Of a stretch of DNA of 64,000 nucleotides, positions 8,254 through 15,826 are shown piece after piece. The notes under the pieces were generated by a model. The model was not told the DNA's origin. It did not search any database and saw only the letters and a list, made by a program, of their open reading frames with translations. The stretch lies in assembly GCA_049366715.1 (NCBI GenBank), contig JBMNCQ010000004.1, positions 124,001 through 188,000 of the forward strand, in the 5' to 3' direction. The stretch's first letter is position 1. Every line of letters begins with the position of its first letter. Source of the DNA: JBMNCQ01 sp049366715 (GTDB lineage Bacteria > Bacillota > Peptococcia > Peptococcales > BICA1-8). Position numbers and translations under genes: made by a program.

Positions 8254-9237
8254 TTAATGCCTGATGATTTCTGCCTGTAAGCCATAACCCTTGATCAACT
8301 CTGCAATTTTAACCACCTCTGCTTCCGTAAAGCTCACATCCCCGCTGATGGCATATTCCAGATCCAATTGCTTGTATTTGCCGATACCCAGTTTATGATA
8401 AGGGAGCAGGTCAATCCCTTGAAAATTTTTATATATTTTAAAAGCTTGTAAAAACTCCACTGTTCTGCGGATGGTATCTTCACGATCATTCATGCCCTTG
8501 ATCAGAGGCATCCGTACTTTAAGAGGAAAACCCCGGCGGATGAGTTCCGTCAGGTTACTCAAAATGCGTTCATTACGCACTCCTGTCAGCTCATAATGCC
8601 GCTCTGCATCAATATGCTTAAGATCATAGAGAATTAAGTCGCTAAAACGGGCCACCATCAGTAAGCGGTCCAGCTTTGCATATCCGCAGGTTTCAATTGC
8701 TGTATGGATTCCTATCCGCCGGCATTCCGCTAACAGGTTGACGGCAAATTCCAATTGGGCCGTAACTTCGCCCCCACCGAGAGTAACCCCTCCCCCGGAA
8801 CTTTGGTAAAAAAGCGAATCCTCTTCAATAATCTCCATGACTTCAGAAATGGATTTATCTGCGCCAACAATGGACAGAGCTTGTTGCGGACACGCAGCTT
8901 CGCATTTGCGGCATCCCACACAGTCAATGGTTCGCTTTACTTTATGACCGGGCCTTAGCAGGGTAGTGATTCGCCCGCCCTCGGTTTGCTCCTGAAAATA
9001 ATGGATATGCACAGGACAAACAGAAATACAGCTTCCGCAGTTGATGCAGAGATTTTCTTGAAACATAACCTGGTATTTTCTTTCCAGTCCCTCGGGATTA
9101 GCACACCACTTACACCTGAGGGGACATCCTTTAAAAAAAATTAAAGTCCGCACCCCGGGTCCGTCATATAGAGAATATTTCTGAACATTGAAGATTCTCG
9201 CTTTTCTTTCTAGGCCGTAACCAAGTTCTGTACGCAT
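8254..9237 (-). CDS. cutD: CutD, radical SAM activating enzyme of choline TMA-lyase
   Basis: This 327-residue glycyl-radical activase has the radical-SAM motif GCPLRCKWC (Cys38, Cys42, Cys45) for the SAM-cleaving [4Fe-4S] cluster. An inserted ferredoxin-like domain with two further cysteine sets follows (CINCGSCISVCP near residue 63 and CVGCRKCEAACP near 102), typical of the larger activases of this family. It installs the glycyl radical on CutC. It starts 69 bp after cutC with ATG behind GGGATGGGG. The identity follows from position next to cutC and full-length motif content. Confidence 0.94.
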   Translation of the reverse strand: MRTELGYGLERKARIFNVQKYSLYDGPGVRTLIFFKGCPLRCKWCANPEGLERKYQVMFQENLCINCGSCISVCPVHIHYFQEQTEGGRITTLLRPGHKVKRTIDCVGCRKCEAACPQQALSIVGADKSISEVMEIIEEDSLFYQSSGGGVTLGGGEVTAQLEFAVNLLAECRRIGIHTAIETCGYAKLDRLLMVARFSDLILYDLKHIDAERHYELTGVRNERILSNLTELIRRGFPLKVRMPLIKGMNDREDTIRRTVEFLQAFKIYKNFQGIDLLPYHKLGIGKYKQLDLEYAISGDVSFTEAEVVKIAELIKGYGLQAEIIRH

Positions 9238-9306
9238 AATGTCCCCATCCCTTAAAAATACCTTCTGAAAAGTTAATCCTTTGCTTATTTAAAAATTATC
9301 GGTCAA

Positions 9307-11856
9307 TTAAAAATGGTCCAATACCGTCCTGCTGATAATTTCATCCTGGACTTCCTTGCACAGCTCTACAAAGTAAGCACTGTATCCAGCCACGCGGATA
9401 ATTAAATCCCGATACTGATCAGGCTTAAGCTGGGCTTTTTTCAATACTTCATTGTCCACATAGCTGAATTGCATCTGGCCGTTACCGAGAATGGAGGCTG
9501 TCCTCAGCAAGGTAATCAGACCATTCTCACCTTCCGGAGTTTCCAAAATTCCCCGCAACAGCTTAAAATTATGCACCATGCCAATATTCATCGCTTCCAC
9601 ATTCAACTTGCTGACGGACTTGATGATGGCTGTCGGACCCAGTTTATCAGCACCCTGAGTAGGGCTGATCCCATCGGAAAGAGGGGTCCAGGCCAGACGC
9701 CCATTGGCTGAAGCACCGGTAATCTCCCCGATGGGCGTATTATTGGAAATGGAGAGAGTACCATGGGTGAAATGGGAATAAAGCATCTTAAAGCTGTTGT
9801 GCATCCGTTCAGTCCAGACAACAATATCGGCGGCAATCAAATCAGCGTAGTCGTCATCATTGCCGTATTTGGGGGCCTGGAGGCAATCGGTCCTGAGCCC
9901 TTCATACCCTGCAAAATTGACGGCCAAGGCATCCCTGACTTCTTTCAGGGCATATTTTTTTTCTTCAAAGACCAGCTTTTTAATGGCTGCCATGGAGTCT
10001 GCATAAGTTCCCAAACCGGAAAAAATCAGTCCGGGACCGTAGTTAATCAGCGCACCGCCGCCGGTGACATCGGTGCCCTTTTCCATACAGCCTTCTACCA
10101 GCAGCGACATTAAGGGTTTCGGCACAAGTTCCCTGTGCACCCTCTGGCTAATAATCGTTCCAAGCGCAGATAAACGGATAATATGTTCAATCTGCTTTTT
10201 AACGGCAGCGGCAAATTCCTCATAGGTCTTAAAATTGTCAAGATCCCCGGTGTCCAGCCCTTGCTGTGTTTGCTGCCATTTCATAATACCGCGGTTTAAA
10301 ACAAATTCAATGGCAATTGGCCATTGGGTATAGCCGGTAGATGTCCACTGATAGATACGGCCGGATTTTTGCGGTTCAACACAGCCCATCAGACAGTAAT
10401 CCCGGGCATCTTCCAGGGAGAATCCCTTGGCCAGCATCATTTTTATATGGGCATCATCAAAGTGACAGGCCGGAAAGCCTAGTCCTGCTTTAACAACATC
10501 CACAATTTTCTTTAAATATTTTTGCGGTGATTTGTTATGGATGCGGCAAGCCAGTGACGGCTGATACATCTTGGTAAAGCGAACCGCATCCATAATCAGA
10601 TAAGTTAAATCATTGGTTGCATCCCCGCCGGTCCGCTTTTGACCGCCAACGGTTAAATTAATAAAAGGCTGATAACCGGCGAAATATTTTGCGCCCAGTT
10701 CACTGGACAGCCACATAACTTCCGAGCATTTGATAAGAAAACACCCCAGCAGTTCAAAGGCTTCCAGTTTGTTCATACGCCCCGCTTCCAGATCGGCTTT
10801 GAACAGAGGGTAAATATATTGATCCAGACGTCCCAGGGAAATACCGGTCTGGTTTTCTTCCACCACAAATAAAGACTGCAGCATCCAGATAGACTGGAGG
10901 GCTTCCTGAAAGGTACCGGGCGGATTGGCCGGTACACGGGTTAAAATACCGGAAATTTTGTACAGTTCTTCCTTGCGGCCGGTATCCTCTTCCCGGTCGG
11001 CCAGCTCCCGCGCATAGTCAGAAAGTCTTTGCGCATAGGCCAGAATACCGTCACAGGTTTCAATTTCCCCTTTATAAAAGTAAATCTTATCAAGATCCGC
11101 GGGATTTTCCGGAGATAGTTTGCTCAATCTCTCGGCAGCTTCCTGTCTGACACCGCCAATGCCTTTCGCGATAAGGATGATATCATAACCCGGGCAGGTG
11201 TCACCGCCGCCATTAATCTGATGATAGGAAAGATCACTAACAAAGGCTTCCCCCGCAAATGACCAGATACCGGCTTCTTCATATTGCTGCTGACAAATTT
11301 CGTCTACACTGCGGCCTTCCCAAAAGGGGAAAATCTCTTCCCGTAAAATCTCCTTATCTTCTGCACTGATCTGGAAGGGATCCTGGGGCCTGGTGGCCAT
11401 AGTATCCAGTTCATCCCGGACCCATCTCCAGGCAATATCCGGGGACACAGCACCGGCCCGGGGTTTCCCGCAGGGATGCCCGACAATCAATTCATCTTTT
11501 TGAATGACTAAAGGCGCTGTCTCACAAGCCCTTCTAAAACACTTGGCCCGCAGCAGAATTTTGGGTAAGCCCGGATTTTCTCTGGTCACTTGGGTGAAAG
11601 CCCTGGCCCGGTAAGTACTGATACTGGGTTTAGCCTGTAAATAATTGGCCCGCAGCCGTTTTAAGCGCGGAGTCGGTCCTGTGATTTCCACATCATAAAC
11701 AGGGTATTTGGTGGTAGTGGTATGATATACTGCAGCGTTTTGGGCAGAAAGTTCCCGGGAGATACCCTGAAACAGCTTCATGACAGCAGCCTTTTCTTCC
11801 GGGGACAGGTGCTTTGTTGCATCCGCAAATTTATTTGAAAATTCTGTAAGATCCAA
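9307..11856 (-). CDS. cutC: CutC, choline trimethylamine-lyase (glycyl radical enzyme)
   Basis: CutC splits choline into trimethylamine and acetaldehyde by radical chemistry. The protein is 849 residues, close to known CutC. It shows the choline-lyase signature LMGCVEPQKSGR followed by YQWTSTGYTQWP near residue 490, where Cys is the thiyl radical site and Glu the general base, and GGGDTCPGYD near residue 219 with the choline-binding Asp. The C-terminal glycyl-radical loop is IRVAGYSAYFVEL with the radical glycine at 824. These residues separate CutC from glycerol, propanediol and hydroxyproline lyases. The start is TTG with GGAGGGA nine bases upstream. A leading segment of about 35 residues may serve encapsulation. 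Confidence 0.96.
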   Translation of the reverse strand: MDLTEFSNKFADATKHLSPEEKAAVMKLFQGISRELSAQNAAVYHTTTTKYPVYDVEITGPTPRLKRLRANYLQAKPSISTYRARAFTQVTRENPGLPKILLRAKCFRRACETAPLVIQKDELIVGHPCGKPRAGAVSPDIAWRWVRDELDTMATRPQDPFQISAEDKEILREEIFPFWEGRSVDEICQQQYEEAGIWSFAGEAFVSDLSYHQINGGGDTCPGYDIILIAKGIGGVRQEAAERLSKLSPENPADLDKIYFYKGEIETCDGILAYAQRLSDYARELADREEDTGRKEELYKISGILTRVPANPPGTFQEALQSIWMLQSLFVVEENQTGISLGRLDQYIYPLFKADLEAGRMNKLEAFELLGCFLIKCSEVMWLSSELGAKYFAGYQPFINLTVGGQKRTGGDATNDLTYLIMDAVRFTKMYQPSLACRIHNKSPQKYLKKIVDVVKAGLGFPACHFDDAHIKMMLAKGFSLEDARDYCLMGCVEPQKSGRIYQWTSTGYTQWPIAIEFVLNRGIMKWQQTQQGLDTGDLDNFKTYEEFAAAVKKQIEHIIRLSALGTIISQRVHRELVPKPLMSLLVEGCMEKGTDVTGGGALINYGPGLIFSGLGTYADSMAAIKKLVFEEKKYALKEVRDALAVNFAGYEGLRTDCLQAPKYGNDDDYADLIAADIVVWTERMHNSFKMLYSHFTHGTLSISNNTPIGEITGASANGRLAWTPLSDGISPTQGADKLGPTAIIKSVSKLNVEAMNIGMVHNFKLLRGILETPEGENGLITLLRTASILGNGQMQFSYVDNEVLKKAQLKPDQYRDLIIRVAGYSAYFVELCKEVQDEIISRTVLDHF

Positions 11857-11932
11857 CTTTTTTTCCCTCCTTACTTATCTAAATCAGCAGAGTAAGCTGC
11901 TTAATGATCTCTGCACAGTTACTGCACCGGTT

Positions 11933-13423
11933 TCAAAAATTGAGCTGCTCAAGTAATTTTTCCAACAGTTCTTTTAATTCATAATTTTCTCCGGGGGCAG
12001 GTCCTGTACTGTTTATTCCTCTAGTTGCAAAAGTTTCCGCAGACTGCACGCCTCCGGTTATATCCTCCGGTTGCCGCACACCATAGCCCACTTTGCGGAT
12101 ATTAATCAAATTCAGAGGCGAAACATTATCAGAAATAAATCCGCCTCCTGCCGCACCACAACCCAGGGTTAAAGCCGGGAAAAGATTCGTCGTGGCACCG
12201 ATACCGCCTAATGACGCCGGAGTATTTACCAGTACCCTGGATACCGGTTTTTTCAGGGCAAATTCCCGAATGACATCCTCATTACGGGAGTGAATAACCA
12301 GAGTATGCCCCCTACCTTCATTAATAAGCAATTCTATACATTTTTCACAAGCATTCTGCCAGTTCTTTTCCACGTAAAAGGCCAGAACAGGACAAAGCTT
12401 TTCCCTGGAATAAGGATTGGCGGGAGACACATATTTTTGTTCCGCAATCAATACTTTGGTATCTTTATCAGCATCAATTCCGCTGCGCCGGGCCAGCTCT
12501 ACGGCTGATTTTCCCACAATCTCGGGATTGGGGCTGCCGTCAGAACGGAAAAAAAACCTGCCGAGCCGCTCCGCTTCTTGTCCCGACATGAAGTAAGCAC
12601 CGCTTTTCCTGAGTTCTTGTCTGACCTCAGCGGCAATACATTCTTCAGCGACAATGGATTGTTCCGAAGCTGAGACAATTCCATAATCAAAGGTTCTGCT
12701 GGCAATAATATCGGCTACGGCTTTGCTTATGTCCGCCGAACGCTCTATGAAAGCCGGTCCGTTCCCCGGACCGCCATAAATGGTCGGTTTGCCCGAAGCA
12801 TATGCTGTCCGAACCAATTTAGGCACACCGGTAAGCAAAATCAGTGCCGTGTTCCGGTGATTCATTAAGGCCGCCGTACCGGCAACAGCCACTGTTCGCA
12901 AATAGCTGACAGCTCCCTTTGGCAGTCCCCGGGCTTCAGCAGCCTGTATCAAAATATCCAGGACTTTGCTAATGGTCTTTTGCGCCTTAGGATGGGGGGA
13001 AAATACAATAGCATTACCGGATTTTATGGCCAGCAGAGTTTTATAGATCGTGGTGGACACCGGGTTGGTTGCAGGAGGCACTGCGACAATCACACCTACG
13101 GGAACACCAATATCCAGGGTCTTCTTTTCTTTATCTTCAGAAATAATGCCGACCACTTTCATATCCCTGATTTTTTGATAGAGAAAATCACTGACAAAAA
13201 GATTTTTGCTAAACTTGTCCTGCCATTTGCCGAATCCTGTCTCTGCAACGGACATCATGGCAAGCTCCCTGGCATGTTTAGCTGCTTCTGCCGCCATTTG
13301 CCGGACGATTCCGTCCAGTTTTTCCTGAGGGAAAGCAGCCAGTATCTTTTGCGCCTCCCGGGCGTTTTCTATCAGGATCCGAGCCTCTTGAACCGAAAGC
13401 AGGTCATGATCAATTCTCTGCAA
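11933..13423 (-). CDS. aldehyde dehydrogenase homologue with catalytic Cys replaced by Ser
   Basis: This 496-residue paralogue of the CoA-acylating enzyme at 1123-2607 aligns with it without gaps over the first 251 residues. In place of the nucleophile it has Ser251 (FDYGIVSASEQ; codon TCA), and the glycine-rich stretch of the cofactor site is degraded (LLTGVPKLVRTAYASGKPTI against ATGGTAMVKAAYSAGKPALG). The rest, including the C-terminal amphipathic tail (YELKELLEKLLEQLNF) typical of encapsulation peptides, is intact. It is therefore probably not a normal dehydrogenase and may be structural or a regulatory partner. The start is TTG at 13423, seven bases after AGGGGAG, which matches the N-terminus of the paralogue; a TTG at 13480 lacks a ribosome site. 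Confidence 0.9.
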   Translation of the reverse strand: MQRIDHDLLSVQEARILIENAREAQKILAAFPQEKLDGIVRQMAAEAAKHARELAMMSVAETGFGKWQDKFSKNLFVSDFLYQKIRDMKVVGIISEDKEKKTLDIGVPVGVIVAVPPATNPVSTTIYKTLLAIKSGNAIVFSPHPKAQKTISKVLDILIQAAEARGLPKGAVSYLRTVAVAGTAALMNHRNTALILLTGVPKLVRTAYASGKPTIYGGPGNGPAFIERSADISKAVADIIASRTFDYGIVSASEQSIVAEECIAAEVRQELRKSGAYFMSGQEAERLGRFFFRSDGSPNPEIVGKSAVELARRSGIDADKDTKVLIAEQKYVSPANPYSREKLCPVLAFYVEKNWQNACEKCIELLINEGRGHTLVIHSRNEDVIREFALKKPVSRVLVNTPASLGGIGATTNLFPALTLGCGAAGGGFISDNVSPLNLINIRKVGYGVRQPEDITGGVQSAETFATRGINSTGPAPGENYELKELLEKLLEQLNF

Positions 13424-13473
13424 GTCCAATCTCCCCTTTCCCTTCCGAAGCAAAAACTTAACAAATCCGTTCT

Positions 13474-13764
13474 TTACCAATCGATAAAGTATTTCGCAAT
13501 AATCTTCAGTACGTCGGGATGAGGCCGGGCGATGACATTAGAGCTATAGACCTGGCCTACCTTGCCGGCTTCCTCAATACCGGCCTCTACCGCAGTTCTT
13601 ACCGCTGCCAGGTCACCCCGGACCACAACGGAAACCAAACCGGAGGCCACATTTTCATAGCCGATCAACTCCACATCGGCGGCCTTGCACATGGCATCGG
13701 CAGCTTCCAGTACCGAAACCAGGCTGTATGTCTCGATAAAGCCCAGCGCATCATTTCTGCTCAA
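13474..13764 (-). CDS. BMC-H shell protein
   Basis: The 96-residue single BMC domain begins SRNDALGFIETYSLVSVLEA, has SGLVSVVVRGDLAAVRTAVE and the NVIARPHPDVLK ending. The start is taken as TTG at 13764, preceded by AAGGGGA; a TTG six codons upstream has no clear ribosome site. It is 29 bp after the neighbouring shell gene and 50 bp before the aldehyde-dehydrogenase homologue. The sequence diverges more from the PduA consensus (FIETYS rather than LIETKG) than the other copies, so it is not a recent duplicate. Confidence 0.93.
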   Translation of the reverse strand: MSRNDALGFIETYSLVSVLEAADAMCKAADVELIGYENVASGLVSVVVRGDLAAVRTAVEAGIEEAGKVGQVYSSNVIARPHPDVLKIIAKYFIDW

Positions 13765-13793
13765 GGGGATTCCCCTTCCCAAATGAATTAAAA

Positions 13794-14093
13794 TTAATTC
13801 GCATCAATGTCATGTTTGGCAACAATCTTACCCACCCGGCTGACAGGACGCGGCATGACATGGGTGGCTGTCATCTCCCCAATGGCAGCGGCCCCTTTAA
13901 CCCCTTGCTCTACAGCCGATCTGACCGCCGCAACATCCCCTTTTACCATAACCGTAACAAGACCTGAGCCCATATTTTCAAAAGAGACAAGAACAACATC
14001 AGCAGTTTTACACATAATGTCTACGGCTTGAATAGCCGGAACCATACCTTTTGTTTCAATAAGGCCTAATGCTTCTTGGCCGGTATATTCCAT
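13794..14093 (-). CDS. BMC-H shell protein
   Basis: This 99-residue canonical hexamer-forming BMC protein reads QEALGLIETKGMVPAIQAVD, then GSGLVTVMVKGDVAAVRSAV and HVMPRPVSRVG. It is the first shell gene of the operon in the order of transcription, 49 bp after the thioredoxin-reductase-like gene, with an ATG start behind AAGGAG. The ending carries VSRVG where the other copies have HPDV, which may alter the outer face of the hexamer. Confidence 0.94.
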   Translation of the reverse strand: MEYTGQEALGLIETKGMVPAIQAVDIMCKTADVVLVSFENMGSGLVTVMVKGDVAAVRSAVEQGVKGAAAIGEMTATHVMPRPVSRVGKIVAKHDIDAN

Positions 14094-14142
14094 CGCACGA
14101 ACTCCTTTTTTTTGCCGTCTTAAACTTCCGGGACCGTAAATA

Positions 14143-15354
14143 TTAATAAAGCTGCATTTTTAATTGTCCTTTATCTACAATACCTTCCAACCGTTTAATT
14201 TCCCGGCCCCGGTCTAAGACAAGAACTGCCGGTACCTGTCGGACAGCATATTTTGCGGCGAGATTTTTCTTGGATGCCAGATCAATCTTGACAATTTTAT
14301 AGCCATTGCCCTCTTCAGTGTTTAATTGTTCCAATAAGGTGCTGAATTCTAAACTTTCATCGACGAAAGCATTAAAAAACAACAACAAAATCTTTTGATC
14401 ACTTTGGAGCACCTGATCATGGTAACCATTAACCTCGTCAAGATACCTCTCCGCAGCCACAGCTGCGGTGGCACCGTCACCTGCCGCCGCAACAACCTGC
14501 CGGAGATATTTTACCCGGTTGTCGCCCGCCGCATAGATCCCGGCCAGATTGGTTTCCATGCGGTCATTAACAGGCAGATATCCTCTTTTATCCATTTCAA
14601 TTCCGCTATCCTTCAGGTAACCGGTGGAGGGAACCATCCCCACAAAGAAAAATACACCCTGACACGCTAATTCTGTAGAGGCCCCTGTTTTAAGATTCTT
14701 AATTTTGACCCCTGCTACATTGTCTGCACCGATAACTTCCTCAATGGTAGAGTTCCAAATAAACGCCATTTTTTCGTTATGAAAAGCCCTTTGGGCACTC
14801 ACTTTATTACAATCCAGAATTCCTTCCTCATGGAGCACGATCACGGTAACTTTACGGGCAAACTTGGTAATAAACATGCCTTCTTCGATGGCCTGATCAC
14901 CACTGCCCACAACGACAACATCTTCTCCGGCAAAAAACTCGGCATCACAGGTAGCACAATAGGCAACTCCATTCCCCCGCAGTCTTTTTTCACCAGGGAT
15001 ATTCAGCAGGCGCGGTTCACTTCCGGAGGCAATAATAACGGCTTTGGCCGAAAATTCCTGTCCTTTCCTGGTCTTAACAATTTTCTCCTCTTGAGAGAAA
15101 TCAACGCTGATTACTTCTCCTTTGAGAAATTCAACCCCAAAACCCTCCGCATGCTTCTGAAAATCCTTCATTAAATCCGGGCCGCTGATTTGAAGATAGC
15201 CGGGGTAATTAACGATTTCCCGGGTGGTATCTACTAAACCGCCGATGCGCCCTTTATTAATCACGATTGTTTTCAGCTTAGCCCGGCCGCCGTAAATGGC
15301 GGCGGCAAGCCCGGCCGGACCCGCCCCGATTATGATTAAATCATAAGAAGTCAT
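14143..15354 (-). CDS. thioredoxin-reductase-like flavoprotein fused to a thioredoxin fold lacking CxxC
   Basis: Residues 1 to about 315 form a thioredoxin-reductase-type flavoprotein: FAD site GAGPAGLAAAIYGGRA, redox pair CATC (Cys133, Cys136) and the C-terminal FAD motif YAAGDNR. In the nucleotide domain the GSGDQAIEEG loop is present, but the HRRxxxR motif that normally binds the NADPH phosphate reads VLHEEGILD, so NADPH is unlikely to be the donor. Residues about 320-403 add a thioredoxin-like fold (ILLLFFNAFVDESLEF, RQVPAVLVLDRG) without an active-site CxxC. I start at the ATG at 15354 (MTSYDLIIIGAG) with AAAGGGA upstream. It is 27 bp after the thioredoxin gene and appears to share its operon with the cut genes. 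Confidence 0.88.
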   Translation of the reverse strand: MTSYDLIIIGAGPAGLAAAIYGGRAKLKTIVINKGRIGGLVDTTREIVNYPGYLQISGPDLMKDFQKHAEGFGVEFLKGEVISVDFSQEEKIVKTRKGQEFSAKAVIIASGSEPRLLNIPGEKRLRGNGVAYCATCDAEFFAGEDVVVVGSGDQAIEEGMFITKFARKVTVIVLHEEGILDCNKVSAQRAFHNEKMAFIWNSTIEEVIGADNVAGVKIKNLKTGASTELACQGVFFFVGMVPSTGYLKDSGIEMDKRGYLPVNDRMETNLAGIYAAGDNRVKYLRQVVAAAGDGATAAVAAERYLDEVNGYHDQVLQSDQKILLLFFNAFVDESLEFSTLLEQLNTEEGNGYKIVKIDLASKKNLAAKYAVRQVPAVLVLDRGREIKRLEGIVDKGQLKMQLY

Positions 15355-15381
15355 GTATTCCACATCCCTTTAAACAGCAAT

Positions 15382-15708
15382 TTAGGCACCCAGAATTTCA
15401 GCAATTTTTTCTTCCACTTCCTCAGCTCCTGCGTTACCGGCAAGTTTTCCTTGATACTCACCCTCCCTGAAAAAAAGGATTTGCGGAACTCCTTTTAAGG
15501 AAAACCTCTGCAACAGACTCTTCTCTTCATCAACATCAACATAATAGAAACCAAATTCACCGTCATATTGAGGCTGCAATTCCTCCAACACAGGCACTAC
15601 TTCTTTACATACATGGCAGTCCTTCCTGGAAAAAATAACCAGACAAGACGCACAATGGTCATAAATAATTTCTTCAAAAAGGTTGACAGCCAACCGTTGT
15701 AAAGCCAT
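15382..15708 (-). CDS. thioredoxin-like protein with CHVC active site
   Basis: This 108-residue thioredoxin fold has active site DCHVCKEVVPVLEEL (Cys31, Cys34) instead of WCGPC, and the cis-proline loop KGVPQILFF. A second pair, CASC (Cys19, Cys22), lies just upstream, which is unusual for thioredoxin. The partner reductase-like gene follows 27 bp downstream. It is the first gene after the terminator at 15778-15812 and so heads the microcompartment operon as seen here. A redox role for cargo such as PduT, CutD or the cysteine enzymes is plausible but inferred. ATG start behind AAGGAGTGGG. Confidence 0.87.
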   Translation of the reverse strand: MALQRLAVNLFEEIIYDHCASCLVIFSRKDCHVCKEVVPVLEELQPQYDGEFGFYYVDVDEEKSLLQRFSLKGVPQILFFREGEYQGKLAGNAGAEEVEEKIAEILGA

Positions 15709-15773
15709 ATTCCCACTCCTTAAAATTTTGCCTTAAAAATTAACTGTTAAATCTTAAGCGGCAGTATACTTGT

Positions 15774-15812
15774 AAAAAGCAGCCATCAGAGTGCTACTTC
15801 CTGATAGCTGCT
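15774..15812 (-). terminator. intrinsic terminator of the phosphodiesterase-like gene
   Basis: A 12-bp stem (AGCAGCCATCAG at 15778-15789, pairing with 15801-15812 with one G-U pair), an 11-nt loop, and a run of T on the minus strand at 15774-15777. It lies just after the stop at 15827 and separates that gene from the thioredoxin-led operon. Confidence 0.82.
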
Positions 15813-15826
15813 CAGGTCACAATCGA

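Noticed and set aside
9763..10113. Plus-strand frame opposite cutC
   Set aside because: Antisense shadow of the glycyl radical enzyme; no independent support.
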